Assembly: GCF_042477335.2 (NCBI RefSeq)
Contig: NC_091245.1
Location: forward strand, 111,200,501 to 111,264,500
Source: Ovis canadensis
Taxonomy: Eukaryota > Chordata > Mammalia > Artiodactyla > Bovidae
Direction of reading: 5' to 3'
Length of the DNA: 64,000 nucleotides
In this document: positions 23,561 through 33,800 of the stretch, piece after piece
How positions within the stretch are numbered: the first letter of the stretch is position 1
Layout: every line of letters starts with the position of its first letter
Made by a program: the position numbers and the translations under genes
Notes under the pieces: model-generated
Databases searched by the model: none
Told to the model about the DNA's origin: nothing
The model's input: the letters and a program-made list of their open reading frames with translations, nothing else

Positions 23561-24178
23561 TTTAATACTGTAGAGTACTTTTATGAAATTTATAAATGTG
23601 TATAGTTTATTTTGGCAAAAAAAAAAGCCTTTAGATTAATAAAACCTACTTCTCTCTTATTAAAAAAAAAAAAAAAACAAGTGCTACCCTTTTCTGAGGC
23701 TCTTCATTTTTCAGTCAGCAGGAGTTCTGAAATGACTGCTACAGGGCAAGTGACTCAGCTTCTGAGAATGAAAGCCGTCCTTGGGCTGTCTCTGTCGCTT
23801 CATTTCCTAAGACCTCTTCCACATCTGTTCCAGCTGCCTCTTCTCACATCTTCTTACCAGACTACATCAAGAGTCTGACTGCCTGAGAGGAGCCAGGTAA
23901 AATCAAGGCCAAAAGAGGTCTCTAAACAGAACTCCTCAGGCACAGAAACAAGTAGTCTTACTCTGGCTTGGAATGATTCTTGTATCTGGTAACAAAATTC
24001 ATCAGAGCAAAAACCTTGCTTTCTGCTTTGCCCCTAGAGCATGAGAAAGAAAAGCATTTCAACTCTTTGACATTATTCTCCACAAACACTGTATTTGATG
24101 AACTTCTCTATCGTGGCATGTTTGTGAGTAGACACATTACATTGAGCCAAAGGTCTTTTGACAAAACAATTCAATCTG
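23561..24178. other. Downstream flank of the olfactory receptor gene
   Basis: The presumed 3' UTR and flank of the minus-strand OR gene should lie here. The only AATAAA on the minus strand that I noticed is at 23606-23611 (TTTATT on the plus strand), inside or next to old L1 sequence, so it is a weak candidate. Two A-runs are at 23617-23626 and about 23661-23676. Confidence 0.4.
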
Positions 24179-25108
24179 TTAAGAACTGTTTCTGCCCACA
24201 GCTCTACGCAGGGCATCCTTGACCTCCTTGTTCCTAAGACTGTAAACAACAGGGTTCAGCAGGGGAGTGATGATGGTGTAGGTCACAGAGAGAAGAAGAT
24301 CTTCTTCTATTGCATTTTCTGATTTGGGCTTGAGGTAGGCAATGGCGGCACAGGCGTAGTGGACAACGACCACAGTGAGGTGAGAGGCACACGTGCCAAA
24401 GGTCTTCTTCCGGCCCTCGACTGAGGGTATCTTAAGGATGGAAGAGATAATGAGGATGTAGGAAATGAAGACCAGGACAACAGGCACAATAATCACAAAT
24501 GAACTTACACCATAATTGATTATCTCATTGACAGTGGTATCAATACAAGAAAGTTTCATGACTGGGTAAATGTCACAGAAGAAGTGCTCCACCACGGTGC
24601 CACAGAAGGGCAAGTTGAACATGGCCGTTACATGGAGAACTGCCATAACAAGACCAGTCCCAAAGGACCCACAGACTAACCTAGCACACACACCTTTGTT
24701 CATGAGGACTGTGTACCTCAGGGGCTTGCAGATGGCCACATAACGGTCATAGCTCATTACTGTGAGCAAGAAGCAATTATTAGCGGCCAAGATGGCAAAA
24801 AAGAACATCTGAGTTGCACAGCTTCCCAAAGATATAGGCTGGTTATAAAAAATGAGACCAGAAAGCATTCGTGGGATGATGACCAGAGTGTACACCGTCT
24901 CTGAGCTAGACAGCATGCTCAGAAAGAAGTACATGGGAGTGTGGAGGTGACGGTCAATGCAGATGACAGTGATAACGATGATGTTCCCAGTCAGAGTGAA
25001 AATGTAGGTGGAGAGGAAAACCACAAAGAGGGTTATCTGGTGATTTCCAAAGATGGAGAATCCCAGGAAGATGAATTCTGCCACTTCTGTGAAGTTCTTT
25101 CTCTGCAT
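24179..25108 (-). CDS. OR10J5: Olfactory receptor, family 10 subfamily J-like, intact
   Basis: A 309-residue seven-transmembrane receptor of the odorant-binding GPCR class, expected on cilia of olfactory neurons and coupled to the olfactory G protein. The N-terminus has a glycosylation site (N5-F-T). Hallmarks in order: TM2 start HTPMYFFLS (56-64), TM3 end MSYDRYVAIC (118-127), extracellular-loop cysteines C97, C169, C178 and C188, TM6 start KKTFGTCASHL (234-244), and TM7 PLLNPVVYSLRN (282-293). Length is normal, the frame has no break, and the stop is TAA. The start ATG at 25106-25108 gives the usual OR N-terminus and lies 17 nt after a splice acceptor. TM6 has G238 where S or A is more usual. 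The OR10J assignment is from family recall; the exact orthologue (OR10J5-like) is less certain than the family. Confidence 0.93.
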   Translation of the reverse strand: MQRKNFTEVAEFIFLGFSIFGNHQITLFVVFLSTYIFTLTGNIIVITVICIDRHLHTPMYFFLSMLSSSETVYTLVIIPRMLSGLIFYNQPISLGSCATQMFFFAILAANNCFLLTVMSYDRYVAICKPLRYTVLMNKGVCARLVCGSFGTGLVMAVLHVTAMFNLPFCGTVVEHFFCDIYPVMKLSCIDTTVNEIINYGVSSFVIIVPVVLVFISYILIISSILKIPSVEGRKKTFGTCASHLTVVVVHYACAAIAYLKPKSENAIEEDLLLSVTYTIITPLLNPVVYSLRNKEVKDALRRAVGRNSS

Positions 25109-25150
25109 TCTGCTATATCAGTGTCCTAAAGCAACAGAGAGAGGCAGTCA
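25109..25150 (-). other. 3' splice site upstream of the OR coding exon
   Basis: Read on the minus strand, a pyrimidine-rich run leads into TTGCTTTAG, with the AG at 25126-25127, followed by 17 nt of 5' UTR and the ATG. OR genes usually have non-coding 5' exons spliced to a single coding exon, which fits. The upstream exon and promoter, at higher coordinates, were not identified. Confidence 0.65.
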
Positions 25151-26665
25151 TCAAGGGGAAAATTCCCATCAACAATTGAACTTCATAGAAGGGACAATGA
25201 TAGCTGAATTGAGTGAGCCCAGTTCCCCCTTTGTGACCAGCAAGCTCATGTATATGACCCCTGAATAGAAAGAGAAAACTCTGGTTGCCTCTGTGGGGTT
25301 TATACATGTAAACACAACCACTAGGTGCAAACTTGCCCTGTGCATGGAGACTTCTGAGAAAATACTCACAGCATTGATTTTGGGAAAGGGAAGAGCGAGC
25401 CCTGAAAGAGAAATTGCCCTGTGTCCCGATCAGTAATGCGGTTTACCGCTTAAAACAAACTCCAGGAACAAGAGGCTTACTAATGAAGTGCAGGTCAAGA
25501 AAAAGATAAAGATGAAAGTTTTGGGGGGCAATGATATAGCAGAAGAAAGTAATCTGAAAGATGAACTTTGATCAGTCATCACTGGATCTGGTGATAGGGC
25601 CACCAATAACTTTTACACAGTATTTCAGTTGAGTTTTGAATCTAGAAACCTCAATTCAGAGAAAGAATGTGGTCCAAACATGTCATCACACCCTCAAAGA
25701 ATTGCAGGGCAATTTGTGTTGTGATCTCTCCACTAAAATTGTTCACTCAAGTCCCGCCACAGTAATGTTTTTTTGCTGACCTCAGTAGTCCTTTTTAAGA
25801 ATGAACTCAGGAAGAGAGACAGGTAATTGGGAGAACACGGTTTAGTTTCCACTGTAGTAAGAAAGGGGGTGAACAATTCAAGTCGTGAACAAGGGAATGC
25901 AAGCATCAGAGTTGAGAGGAGGAGGAGAAAGGAGTCTGCCAGCTGCTAGGAGCTGAATTGGCTTATAAATTTTTAAAAATTTGGTGAACACAGAATTTGA
26001 TATAATTATAAGAAATAGAGTGCACTAGTTCCCTCTACCAAAAAGCCAGAGTACACAACCTGTGTGGAGAATGTGCATTTGATTTTGAGGCTCTCTACAG
26101 TGATCATTCCATTGCTCTCCCTCCTTTCTTATTTAGAATTATGAAATAGACTTTCTCTCCCACCTGCCATAATTCCCTGAAAGTTGGTTTCGTCGTGGTC
26201 ACTCCTACAAAACTGTTCTCTCAAATGTCAAAGAAGTCTCCATTGCTAAAAGTGTCAGACTTTGCTTTTTCCTCTTTCTCTTTTCCCTCTGATTCATTTT
26301 ACACTTCTGAAAACCATGCCTCCTGGAAACATTCTCTGACCTTAGTTTCCATGACACCACACTAGTTTTCTCTTTTCTCAGCACTAATTTAGTTCTCTCC
26401 CATGAAGCTGCTCATTCAACCTATATCGTAATGGAAATGCTGTTCTTTGGTCAATCCTTGGCCTTTGCTTTTTCCTTTCCACACTCTCCTCAGTTTTTCT
26501 GGTTACAATTTCTATGTTAATTGCTATCAGATTGCTACTTCTATCATCAATCTTTTCCTCAAAGAATCCTCTGGATTCTTCTACTTATGGGTCTTGCTGA
26601 CATAATACATTTTACTTTTTCAAAAACTAATAAACATTTACCCTCTTATATTTGGGACATATACC
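25151..26665. other. Upstream flank of the OR gene; no confident feature
   Basis: Would contain intron and possibly 5' UTR exons of the OR gene. The part from about 26100 on is pyrimidine-rich and looks like very old interspersed repeat (L2-like), but I cannot support a call. Confidence 0.4.
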
Positions 26666-26898
26666 CTCTACATCTTGGGCTTCCCTGGTAGCTCAGATGG
26701 TAAAGAATCTGCCTGCAAATTCGGGAGACCCAAGTTCAGTCCCTGGGTTGGGAAGATCCCCTGGAGAAGGAAATGGCAACCCACTCCAGTATTCTGCCTG
26801 GAGAACCCCACGGACAGAGGAGCCTGGCAGGCTACAGTCCATGGAGTCACAAAGAGTCAGACACAACTGAGCAACTAAGCACAAGCACTCTTTATCTT
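26666..26898 (+). mobile_element. Full-length Bov-tA SINE with target duplication
   Basis: Sense copy at 26677-26887 with the tRNA-like head GGGCTTCCCTGGTAGCTCAG, the central block and the BovB-type tail. Flanking repeats CTCTACATCTT (26666-26676) and CTCTTTATCTT (26888-26898) match at 9 of 11. Confidence 0.9.
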
Positions 26899-27109
26899 AA
26901 CTTCTGTCTTTCTTGATGACCTCACCATTATTCCAATCAACAAAGGTCAGCATTTTGGAGTCACATGTACATCATCATCACATTCAATGGAATTCTTTCT
27001 TAAATAATATCTTATGTCTCTCCCAATGTCTGGATTCAAAATGACCCTCATAAGACTAGGGTACCAAATCCTCTAGTCAGGAAAGAAAACCTATTCCCAT
27101 TCTAAAACA

Positions 27110-28540
27110 TATATGGAAATGCAATGAACTACAAAAGCCAAAGCAATTTCTAAAAAGAGTTTAAAAACTTACACTATTGCAACTGAAGACTACAGTAATC
27201 GAGGCAGCATAGTACTGGTATCAGGATAGACATACAGCTCAGTGGAACAAAACACAGATCAAAAATGATCCACATATACATGGTCAATTAATTTTTTTAC
27301 AAAGTTTTTAAATATCTTAATAATAGTATTATCAACAAATGTTGCTGTTACAAACAATTGGATAGCTAGACAGAAAAAAATAAACCTCAAATCTTACCTC
27401 ATGCCATTTACAAAAAAATCAAAGTCAATCAAAGACATAGATATAAAAGTTAAAACAAAAATTCTAGATGAAAATATGTGATAAAATCATGACCTTGGAA
27501 TGAGAAAATTTCCTAGACACAAAATAAAACAGCATAAACTATAAAAGGACAAAATCACAAACTGAACTTCATCAAAATAAAGCTTCTATGCTTCAATAGA
27601 CATTGTTAGAAAAATGAAAAGGAAAGCCACAGACTGGGAAAAAATATCCACAATATACATATCTAAACTTGTTTTCAAATGTATAAAGAATTCTTAGAGC
27701 TCAATACTAAGAGACATTTTTTAAATTGGAAAAATATTTAAATAGACATTTTACATAAGAAGATATACAAATGGTGAGTAAGTACATGAAAGAATTCTCA
27801 ACATCACAGCCTTATTAGCCACCAGAGAAATGTAAAGTAACACCCTGAGATACTACTCCATGCCCATTCAAAGGGCTAAAGTTAAAAACTTGACAACCCC
27901 TAATGTTGTCAGGGAAGCAAAAGAATTGGAACTCTAAAATATTGATGGCAGTCTTATAAAACAGAACAACCAATTTGTAAAACAGTTTGGCATATTTTTA
28001 GAAAGATAAATACATACTTACTCCATGATTCAATATTTTTCCTAAGTATTTACACAAGAGAAATTAAAACTCATGTCCATATAGAGAAGCGAACATGAAT
28101 ATCCTAGAAGCCTTATTTCTAAAAGCCAAAAACTGAAAACCACTGAAACTTTTATGGTGTATCTATACAATGAAATACAGCTCAGCAATAAAAGGAGCAG
28201 ATTACTAATACAAACAACGTGACTGATCCTTTCCAGCATTATATTAAACCGAAGAAGTCAGACATAAAAGAGTGGATACAATGTGATTCCATTTATGGGG
28301 CACTCTAGAAAATATAATTTTAATCTACGCTTGCAATAAAGCAAGAGGTGGTTACCAGAATTGGTGCAGGGAATTGACTAAAAGAACACTAAGGAACTTC
28401 TAGGGATAAAGGGAATGTTCGTGATTATGATGGTAGTTACACAGTCATATAAAGTTAACAAAATTCACCAAAATGTATACCTATATTGGTGCATTTTGTT
28501 ACATTATTCACAGTAAACATGGTGTTTATCACATTGTGCA
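27110..28540 (+). mobile_element. Old L1 (L1M) ORF2 3' part and 3' UTR
   Basis: Sense-strand similarity to the ORF2 C-terminal region of old L1s begins near 27180 (CTACAGTAATCGAGGCAGCA). It continues through the typical block around 28160-28260 that reads ATGAAATACAGCTCAGCAAT, and on into 3' UTR sequence to about 28530. Frames are fully decayed. Confidence 0.75.
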
Positions 28541-28757
28541 ACATTATATAGTACAATAGGATGTAATGTAATATACCTCATCTAAGTTGATTTTTAAAAA
28601 GATTCTCATTTGGCCAAAAATAAGATTCTATGGCTGCAAATCTGTCACTGCTAGATCCACAGTTCTTCAGGGGCTCACTGTGATGTAGGAAGCATGGGAA
28701 TTGGCTGGGACTTGGGGAGTCGGAACCTGATGTGGAATCTGCTAATGTCATAACACA

Positions 28758-29166
28758 TGGTCTCGGGGACTTCCCTGATGGCCCAGTGGTTAGAAGGCAA
28801 TGGCACCCCACTCCAGTACTCTTGCCTGGAAAATCCCATGGACGGAGGAGCCTGGAAGGCTGCAGTCCATGGGGTCACTGAGGGTCGGACACGACTGAAC
28901 GATTTCACTTTCACTTTTCACTTTCATGCATTGGAGAAGGAAATGGCAACCCACCCCAGCGTTCTTGCCTTGAGAATCCCAGGGACGGCGGAGCCTGGTG
29001 GGCTGCCATCTATGGGGTCGCACAGAGTCGGACGCGACTGAAGTGACTTAGTAGTAGTAGTAGTAGTGCAGGGGGCATGGGTTCAATCCCTTGTTGGGGA
29101 ACTAAGATCCCACATGTGACAAGGGGTGGCCAAAAAAAAGAAAACCAAAACGCGTGTGGTCTTGGG
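28758..29166 (+). mobile_element. CHR-type tRNA SINE with target duplication, split by Bov-A2
   Basis: Head GGACTTCCCTGATGGCCCAG at 28767-28786; the body resumes at 29067 and ends with GTGGCCAAAAAAAAG and an A-rich tail. The whole is bracketed by TGGTCTCGGG (28758-28767) and TGGTCTTGGG (29157-29166), 9 of 10 identical. The Bov-A2 element inside replaced or displaced about 15 bp of the body. Confidence 0.85.
28793..29066 (+). mobile_element. Bov-A2 SINE (dimer) with TAG microsatellite tail
   Basis: Two Bov-A monomers, 28793-28900 and 28930-29047, joined by the CACTTTCACTTTTCACTTTC linker. The tail is six TAG units at 29049-29066. Inserted into the surrounding CHR-type SINE, so younger than it. 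Confidence 0.92.
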
Positions 29167-30534
29167 CAAACCATTTAAAATTTTTCTTGGTGTGGCTCTA
29201 TGATAGGAAGAAACCATCCAAGTATTTTTTAACAGTCAACAAAAACAAAGAAGAAAACAGTGTGAGACAATGGAAGATGGAAAGACAGAGAGAAATTATT
29301 TCTAGATTATCCTCGGGAAAATAAGAACATTGAAACAGCAGAATACAATGAAAAGATAGAATAGCTAATGTTTTAATCAGGAAGATTACATTCCAAATAG
29401 AAATGAGAAAAAAAAGCTTAAAGATGTGAAGAGAACTGCATTTACAAGAAAAGAAACTATTACAGAGTGTATTGATATTTACAACAAATCATGTATGTTA
29501 TTTAAATTGGAGTGAACTTGTTAGGAAGTGAGAAGGAACTTAAAACATGCAACTTTGGCCAACCTCACAAAAATATTACATGCGAATTATTCTTGCAAAA
29601 AAAACAAAAACTCTGTTACCTCCTCTCCAGAGACCTTGAAACACAAATTTCAAGATGCCAGGGACTCTTTAAAAATCTCTAATTATTATAGCTATCTGAA
29701 GAAGCCAGAAAAAGAAAAACACTTGATCATAGGATGGGAAAGAATCTGCCAGGCCGTGCTTTTTATTTTTTTTAAAGACATGAACCCAGTTGGCATGTCT
29801 TTGTAGCTTCCCATCCCAGAACTCCAGATCCTGGCCCAAAAAGGATGCAGGAGCACAAGGGGCTAGAGCTTGCTTAAGTTAAGACACACATACAGGTAAC
29901 CCAAGCACATTGCAAACAATCTGAAAGCATCTACAAAAGCAAAAAACCCTGATGCTTCTTTGGGGCTTTACAATCTTACAATCACTTTCTCTCTCTCTAG
30001 ATAGGACTGGAGCTTAGAGAAAAAGAGGCACATGACATGCACACTGGCCCTGAAAGTTACGTCTGTAGGAGGAGGAGAAGGAAAACGTATAAGCTCAGAC
30101 ATCATGAGAAGAATCTCCAAGGAAAAGCCATGTTGGCTAGCCCAGTTCTCCAGGGTCTCTTTTCCTCAGAACTTCCCGAGTGTCTCAAGGGAATGAATAG
30201 AGTCAGATTCCAGACAGGTGTCAAGGGATCTTATTAAAAAGAGGACTTTATTTTTCCCAAATGGTTGGTGATTTGTGATCCTGAAGCCATCCTCTCAGAC
30301 GGTGTCTCTGCCCCTATCATGGACTTTAGAAGATGAGAGATTAGCCTCTATAGCGCTTCCAAGGGCACTTAAGTACATAAACAGTATTTCCCAAGGACAC
30401 TCATTTGCTAATAAATTCCATTTCCATTTTAGCAAGACAGATTTTCTTAGCCTGAGTATTAGCAGTTAGACTCCTTCTGGGAGACTTTCCAACAAATATG
30501 TCATGCTCCTGGCATTCAGAGTTCCCTTTTGTTG
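29167..30534. other. No recognised feature
   Basis: Purine-rich and AT-rich intergenic sequence. Short frames here (for example 92 codons at 29528-29806) show no recognisable domain. Confidence 0.5.
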
Positions 30535-30735
30535 TTATCGTTTAGTAGCTAAGTTGTATCCAGCTCGTGTCCCCATGGACTGTAGCCCACCAGGTCCCTC
30601 TGTCCATGGGATTTTGCAGGCAAGAATACTGAATGCATCACGATTTCCTCCTCAGGGGACTGAACCCATGGCCTCCTGTCTTCTGCATTATAAGCAGATT
30701 CTTTACCTCCAGAGCCATCCATGGCTCCCTATCTT
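30535..30735 (-). mobile_element. Bov-tA SINE, diverged
   Basis: Antisense copy with the CCCATGGACTGTAGCCCACC block at 30573-30592 and the tRNA-like head region at the right. A deletion of roughly 20 bp in the centre separates it from the other copies. Confidence 0.82.
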
Positions 30736-31254
30736 TACCCAGTGCCCACTCCTCTGGACTGATCCAAATCCCTTTTCCCTGAGCATCCTTCAAGACTCTT
30801 CCAAGACTGCAGCAAATGATATTTTAATTTTTCCGCTTGATCTATGCTTATTCCTCCCTTTCCTACATGGAAGTTACAATATGGTGTAAAGGCTTTAATG
30901 TACTTTTCCTTCCTCCTTATACCTTATAGTATAAGGTCATTCTATCAGACTAGATATGTACACCTCCAATTTAACACACAAATGCCAGGATCATAATCAA
31001 GCAGTCATGTTACCTATGACACCTGTTTCCATCCAGTTATATGTTCTCAAACCTCCAGAGCATTTCAGTGGAAGTCAGGATAAGGAACTCTTTAATAGCC
31101 CCAAATCCTGTTCTATATTGTTTCAAGTCCAGTAATCTCTTGTTTCAGTCTTTTCCTTTTACAGAGCTTACAGTGACCTTGATAATTTGCATAATCCTTG
31201 ACTTTAGAAGTTATCCGAAGCACATTCATAAATTCTTCAGTTAATCCTCAGTTA
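30736..31254. other. No recognised feature
   Basis: Intergenic spacer without an identified family. Confidence 0.5.
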
Positions 31255-31490
31255 TCTCCGACACTGGGCTTCCCTGGTGGCTCAGGGCTGAAGAATCCAC
31301 CTGCCAAGCAAGAGATGTGGGTTCAATCCCTGGTTTGGAAAGATCCCCTGGAGGAGGAAGTGGCAACCCAGTGCAGTATTCTTGCCTGGAGAATTCCATG
31401 GACAGACGAGCCTGGTGGGCTACAGTCCTTGGGATCACAAAAGAGTCAGACACGACTTAGAGACTAAACAACAATAACAGTCTCCAACAT
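31255..31490 (+). mobile_element. Full-length Bov-tA SINE
   Basis: Sense copy from GGGCTTCCCTGGTGGCTCAG (31266) to the AACAACAATAAC tail (31479). Flanks TCTCCGACAC (31255-31264) and TCTCCAACAT (31481-31490) match at 8 of 10, a probable aged target duplication. Confidence 0.9.
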
Positions 31491-31567
31491 CTCTGCTCCC
31501 TCCTAGTTTAAGTTTCTCTCAGGCCTGACAAAGGCAATGCCGTTACTGATTTCCATTCCCCCAACAC

Positions 31568-33240
31568 TTGAGATTTTTAACAAGATTTCAAAGTTATAGG
31601 AAAGTTGCAAGTATACTACAAGGAACTCCTACATACTCTTTCCTGGATTCACCAATTGTTTATATTTTGCCTCATCTGTCTCTCCTAAATCTAACTCTAA
31701 AGGAGTTGAGGGTAAGTTGGATACATCATGCCCCTACAGCCTTAAATACTCCTTTGAAAGTTTTCTAAGAAAAAGGAAATTCTATCACACAGCACAGTGA
31801 AATTACAAAGACACAGAGTTAAGAACCACTGTCACTCATCTCAACACTTACTGGCAGGAAACAGAAATTAGACCCAGATTTCAGTTCTGCATATCACAAT
31901 ACCAATGCTTTCCCCTTCCAAAATGTAAAATATCATACCCCTTCCGATTCTTCCTAACCCAGTAATGCTTTTGCCCAAGGGCCTGAGAAAGAATAACTTA
32001 TTTTAGAAAAGAAAGAGCAGGAGGAAAATTAGAGCCCCCCAACCTTACCTCTTCTCCTTCCACCTGATCAAGGACATTATTTCCCAAAGAAGCTAATCTC
32101 CTGAGTTAATGATCACCCAATGCTCATGTCCATCTAGAAAATCTACAAAGATTCATCCCCGTTTTTCCCATGTCCCTAATAATTTCTCTTACTTTCCTTT
32201 TTACTGTTGCTCAACTATCTTCCCAGGCAAGACTAAGTACCACTTTCTCTTTAAATTCCTTCCCCCTCCTCAAATTTACAGAAAAGTTGAACGTGCAATA
32301 CAAAGAACTTTTTCTTGAACCATTAGAGTAAGTTTTTGAGACAGAGCTTATCACCTTTAAATACTTTCGTAGTCCCTACAAACAAGAACATTCACCTACG
32401 TACCACAAAGTCATCACCCCAATCAGGAAAGTAACACTGACTCACTATCTTCTAATCCTCAGGTCCCATTCAGTGTTTTGCCAGGTGTCCAAAACATAAA
32501 TCCAGCTCAGAATCAAGCTTTGCATTTATTGGCATGCTTTGTTAATCTTCTTTAGTTTAGAACAGTCTCTCAGCAATCCCTTGTCTGTCCTAACTTGGAT
32601 ATTTCCAAAGATTATAAGTTGGGTATTTTATTAAAAGTCTCTGAAGTTTAATTTGTCTAATGTCTTCTCATGATTAGAAGCAGGTTATGGATCTTTGGCA
32701 GGACAGAAGTGACGTTGTGCTTTTTCACTGCATGCTATCAAGAGGCACATGGTTCTGAGTTATCCCACTTCTAATGATACCCAGCTGGATTGCTTAAAGT
32801 GGCATAAGTCAAGATTCTCTACTTTGAAGTACTCTTTCTCTTAAAATTAATAAAATATTTTTCAGGGAGGCAGTTTTGATAATTGTTTGATAAATACATT
32901 TTCCTGTCCTTTATCAATTATTTATATATATATATAATTTTATGATTCATTGTTTACATTGTTTATTCAATATATTATAATTATTTTGACAATTTATATT
33001 GATTCTTAAGTTATTTTCAGTTTGCTCAGTGAAATCGCCTTCAAGCTGACTTTGATGTCCTTTTGACACGTTCATATTATTCTTTGATCATTTCCTTCCT
33101 TTCTGGTTTTAAAAATAAAAGTCCAGATTCTGTGTTTCCCTGCCTGAGACCTAGAATTAACCATTTCCCCAAGCATTACTGGTTCTTTTTACTGATATGC
33201 AGTATATAGAAAGGAAGTTCTGGATCTGCTTTCAGGCACT
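31568..33240 (+). repeat. Two adjacent copies of one old interspersed repeat (family uncertain, L1M-like)
   Basis: Copies at about 31568-31770 and 32277-33240 share the starting block (a GAAAGTTGCAAGTATACTAC-like stretch at 31597-31616 against AAAGTTGAACGTGCAATAC at 32282-32300) and run in the same orientation. The longer copy has blocks typical of a very common mammalian repeat, such as CAGGTTATGGATCTTTGGCA (32682-32701). The interval 31771-32276 between them is unassigned. Confidence 0.5.
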
Positions 33241-33274
33241 TGCATTGGAAACAGCTTGGAAACATGTGACTCAA

Positions 33275-33276
<2 letters not shown>

Positions 33277-33307
<31 letters not shown>
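33277..33307. repeat. (CA)n microsatellite
   Basis: An uninterrupted AC dinucleotide tract of 31 bp, likely polymorphic. Confidence 0.97.
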
Positions 33308-33309
<2 letters not shown>

Positions 33310-33395
33310 GAAAATCATGAGTTCACAGCAATATCTCCAATTTCTATCTGTTCCCTTATCTCTTCACTTATTGTAATTCCACAAATTTATATTAA

Positions 33396-33800
33396 CATTA
33401 TAATTCAACAAACATCTAATGAGTCCCTAAGATATATACGAAGAAAAGTGCTAGATGATGGGTGGGATCTCAGAGATAAGGATAAAATAGAATATTTTGT
33501 GAGATTTTGTAAGGGTGTTTAGAGGAATATACAAATAACTATACTGTGAGATAATATTGTAATAACAGAAAAATGCCATAATAATGACTTTCAAGAACTT
33601 ACTCTGTAAAAAGCACTGTGTATCTGCTGGCCACTAAAACCTCACAAAGGGTGGCAACTTATATTACTGTACACATATGAGGAGTTAAATGTTCAAAGAG
33701 TTTCAGTGTTTGCTTGAGGTTCCAAATTTAGAAATGAGAGTGCTCTGCTTAGAGTCCATATTTGTCCAATTCCAAAATCTTTTTCCTTCATCACTATGGC
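33396..33800. repeat. Ancient mammal-wide repeats (L2/MIR-like), decayed
   Basis: 33396-33490 resembles the common ATTCAACAAACATTTATTGAG-type repeat end. 33600-33800 resembles an antisense MIR, with features such as GAGGAGTTAAATG and TTGCTTGAGGTTCC in the expected order. Both are weak and rest on recall. Confidence 0.4.

Noticed and set aside
23606..23611. AATAAA on the minus strand as the OR polyadenylation signal
   Set aside because: It lies in or beside old antisense L1 sequence about 570 bp downstream of the stop, with no supporting GT-rich element that I could recognise. Kept only as a weak possibility.
33277..33307. Repeat tracts as a CRISPR array
   Set aside because: Simple dinucleotide microsatellite in mammalian DNA, with no spacers. 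No CRISPR-like array exists in the window.
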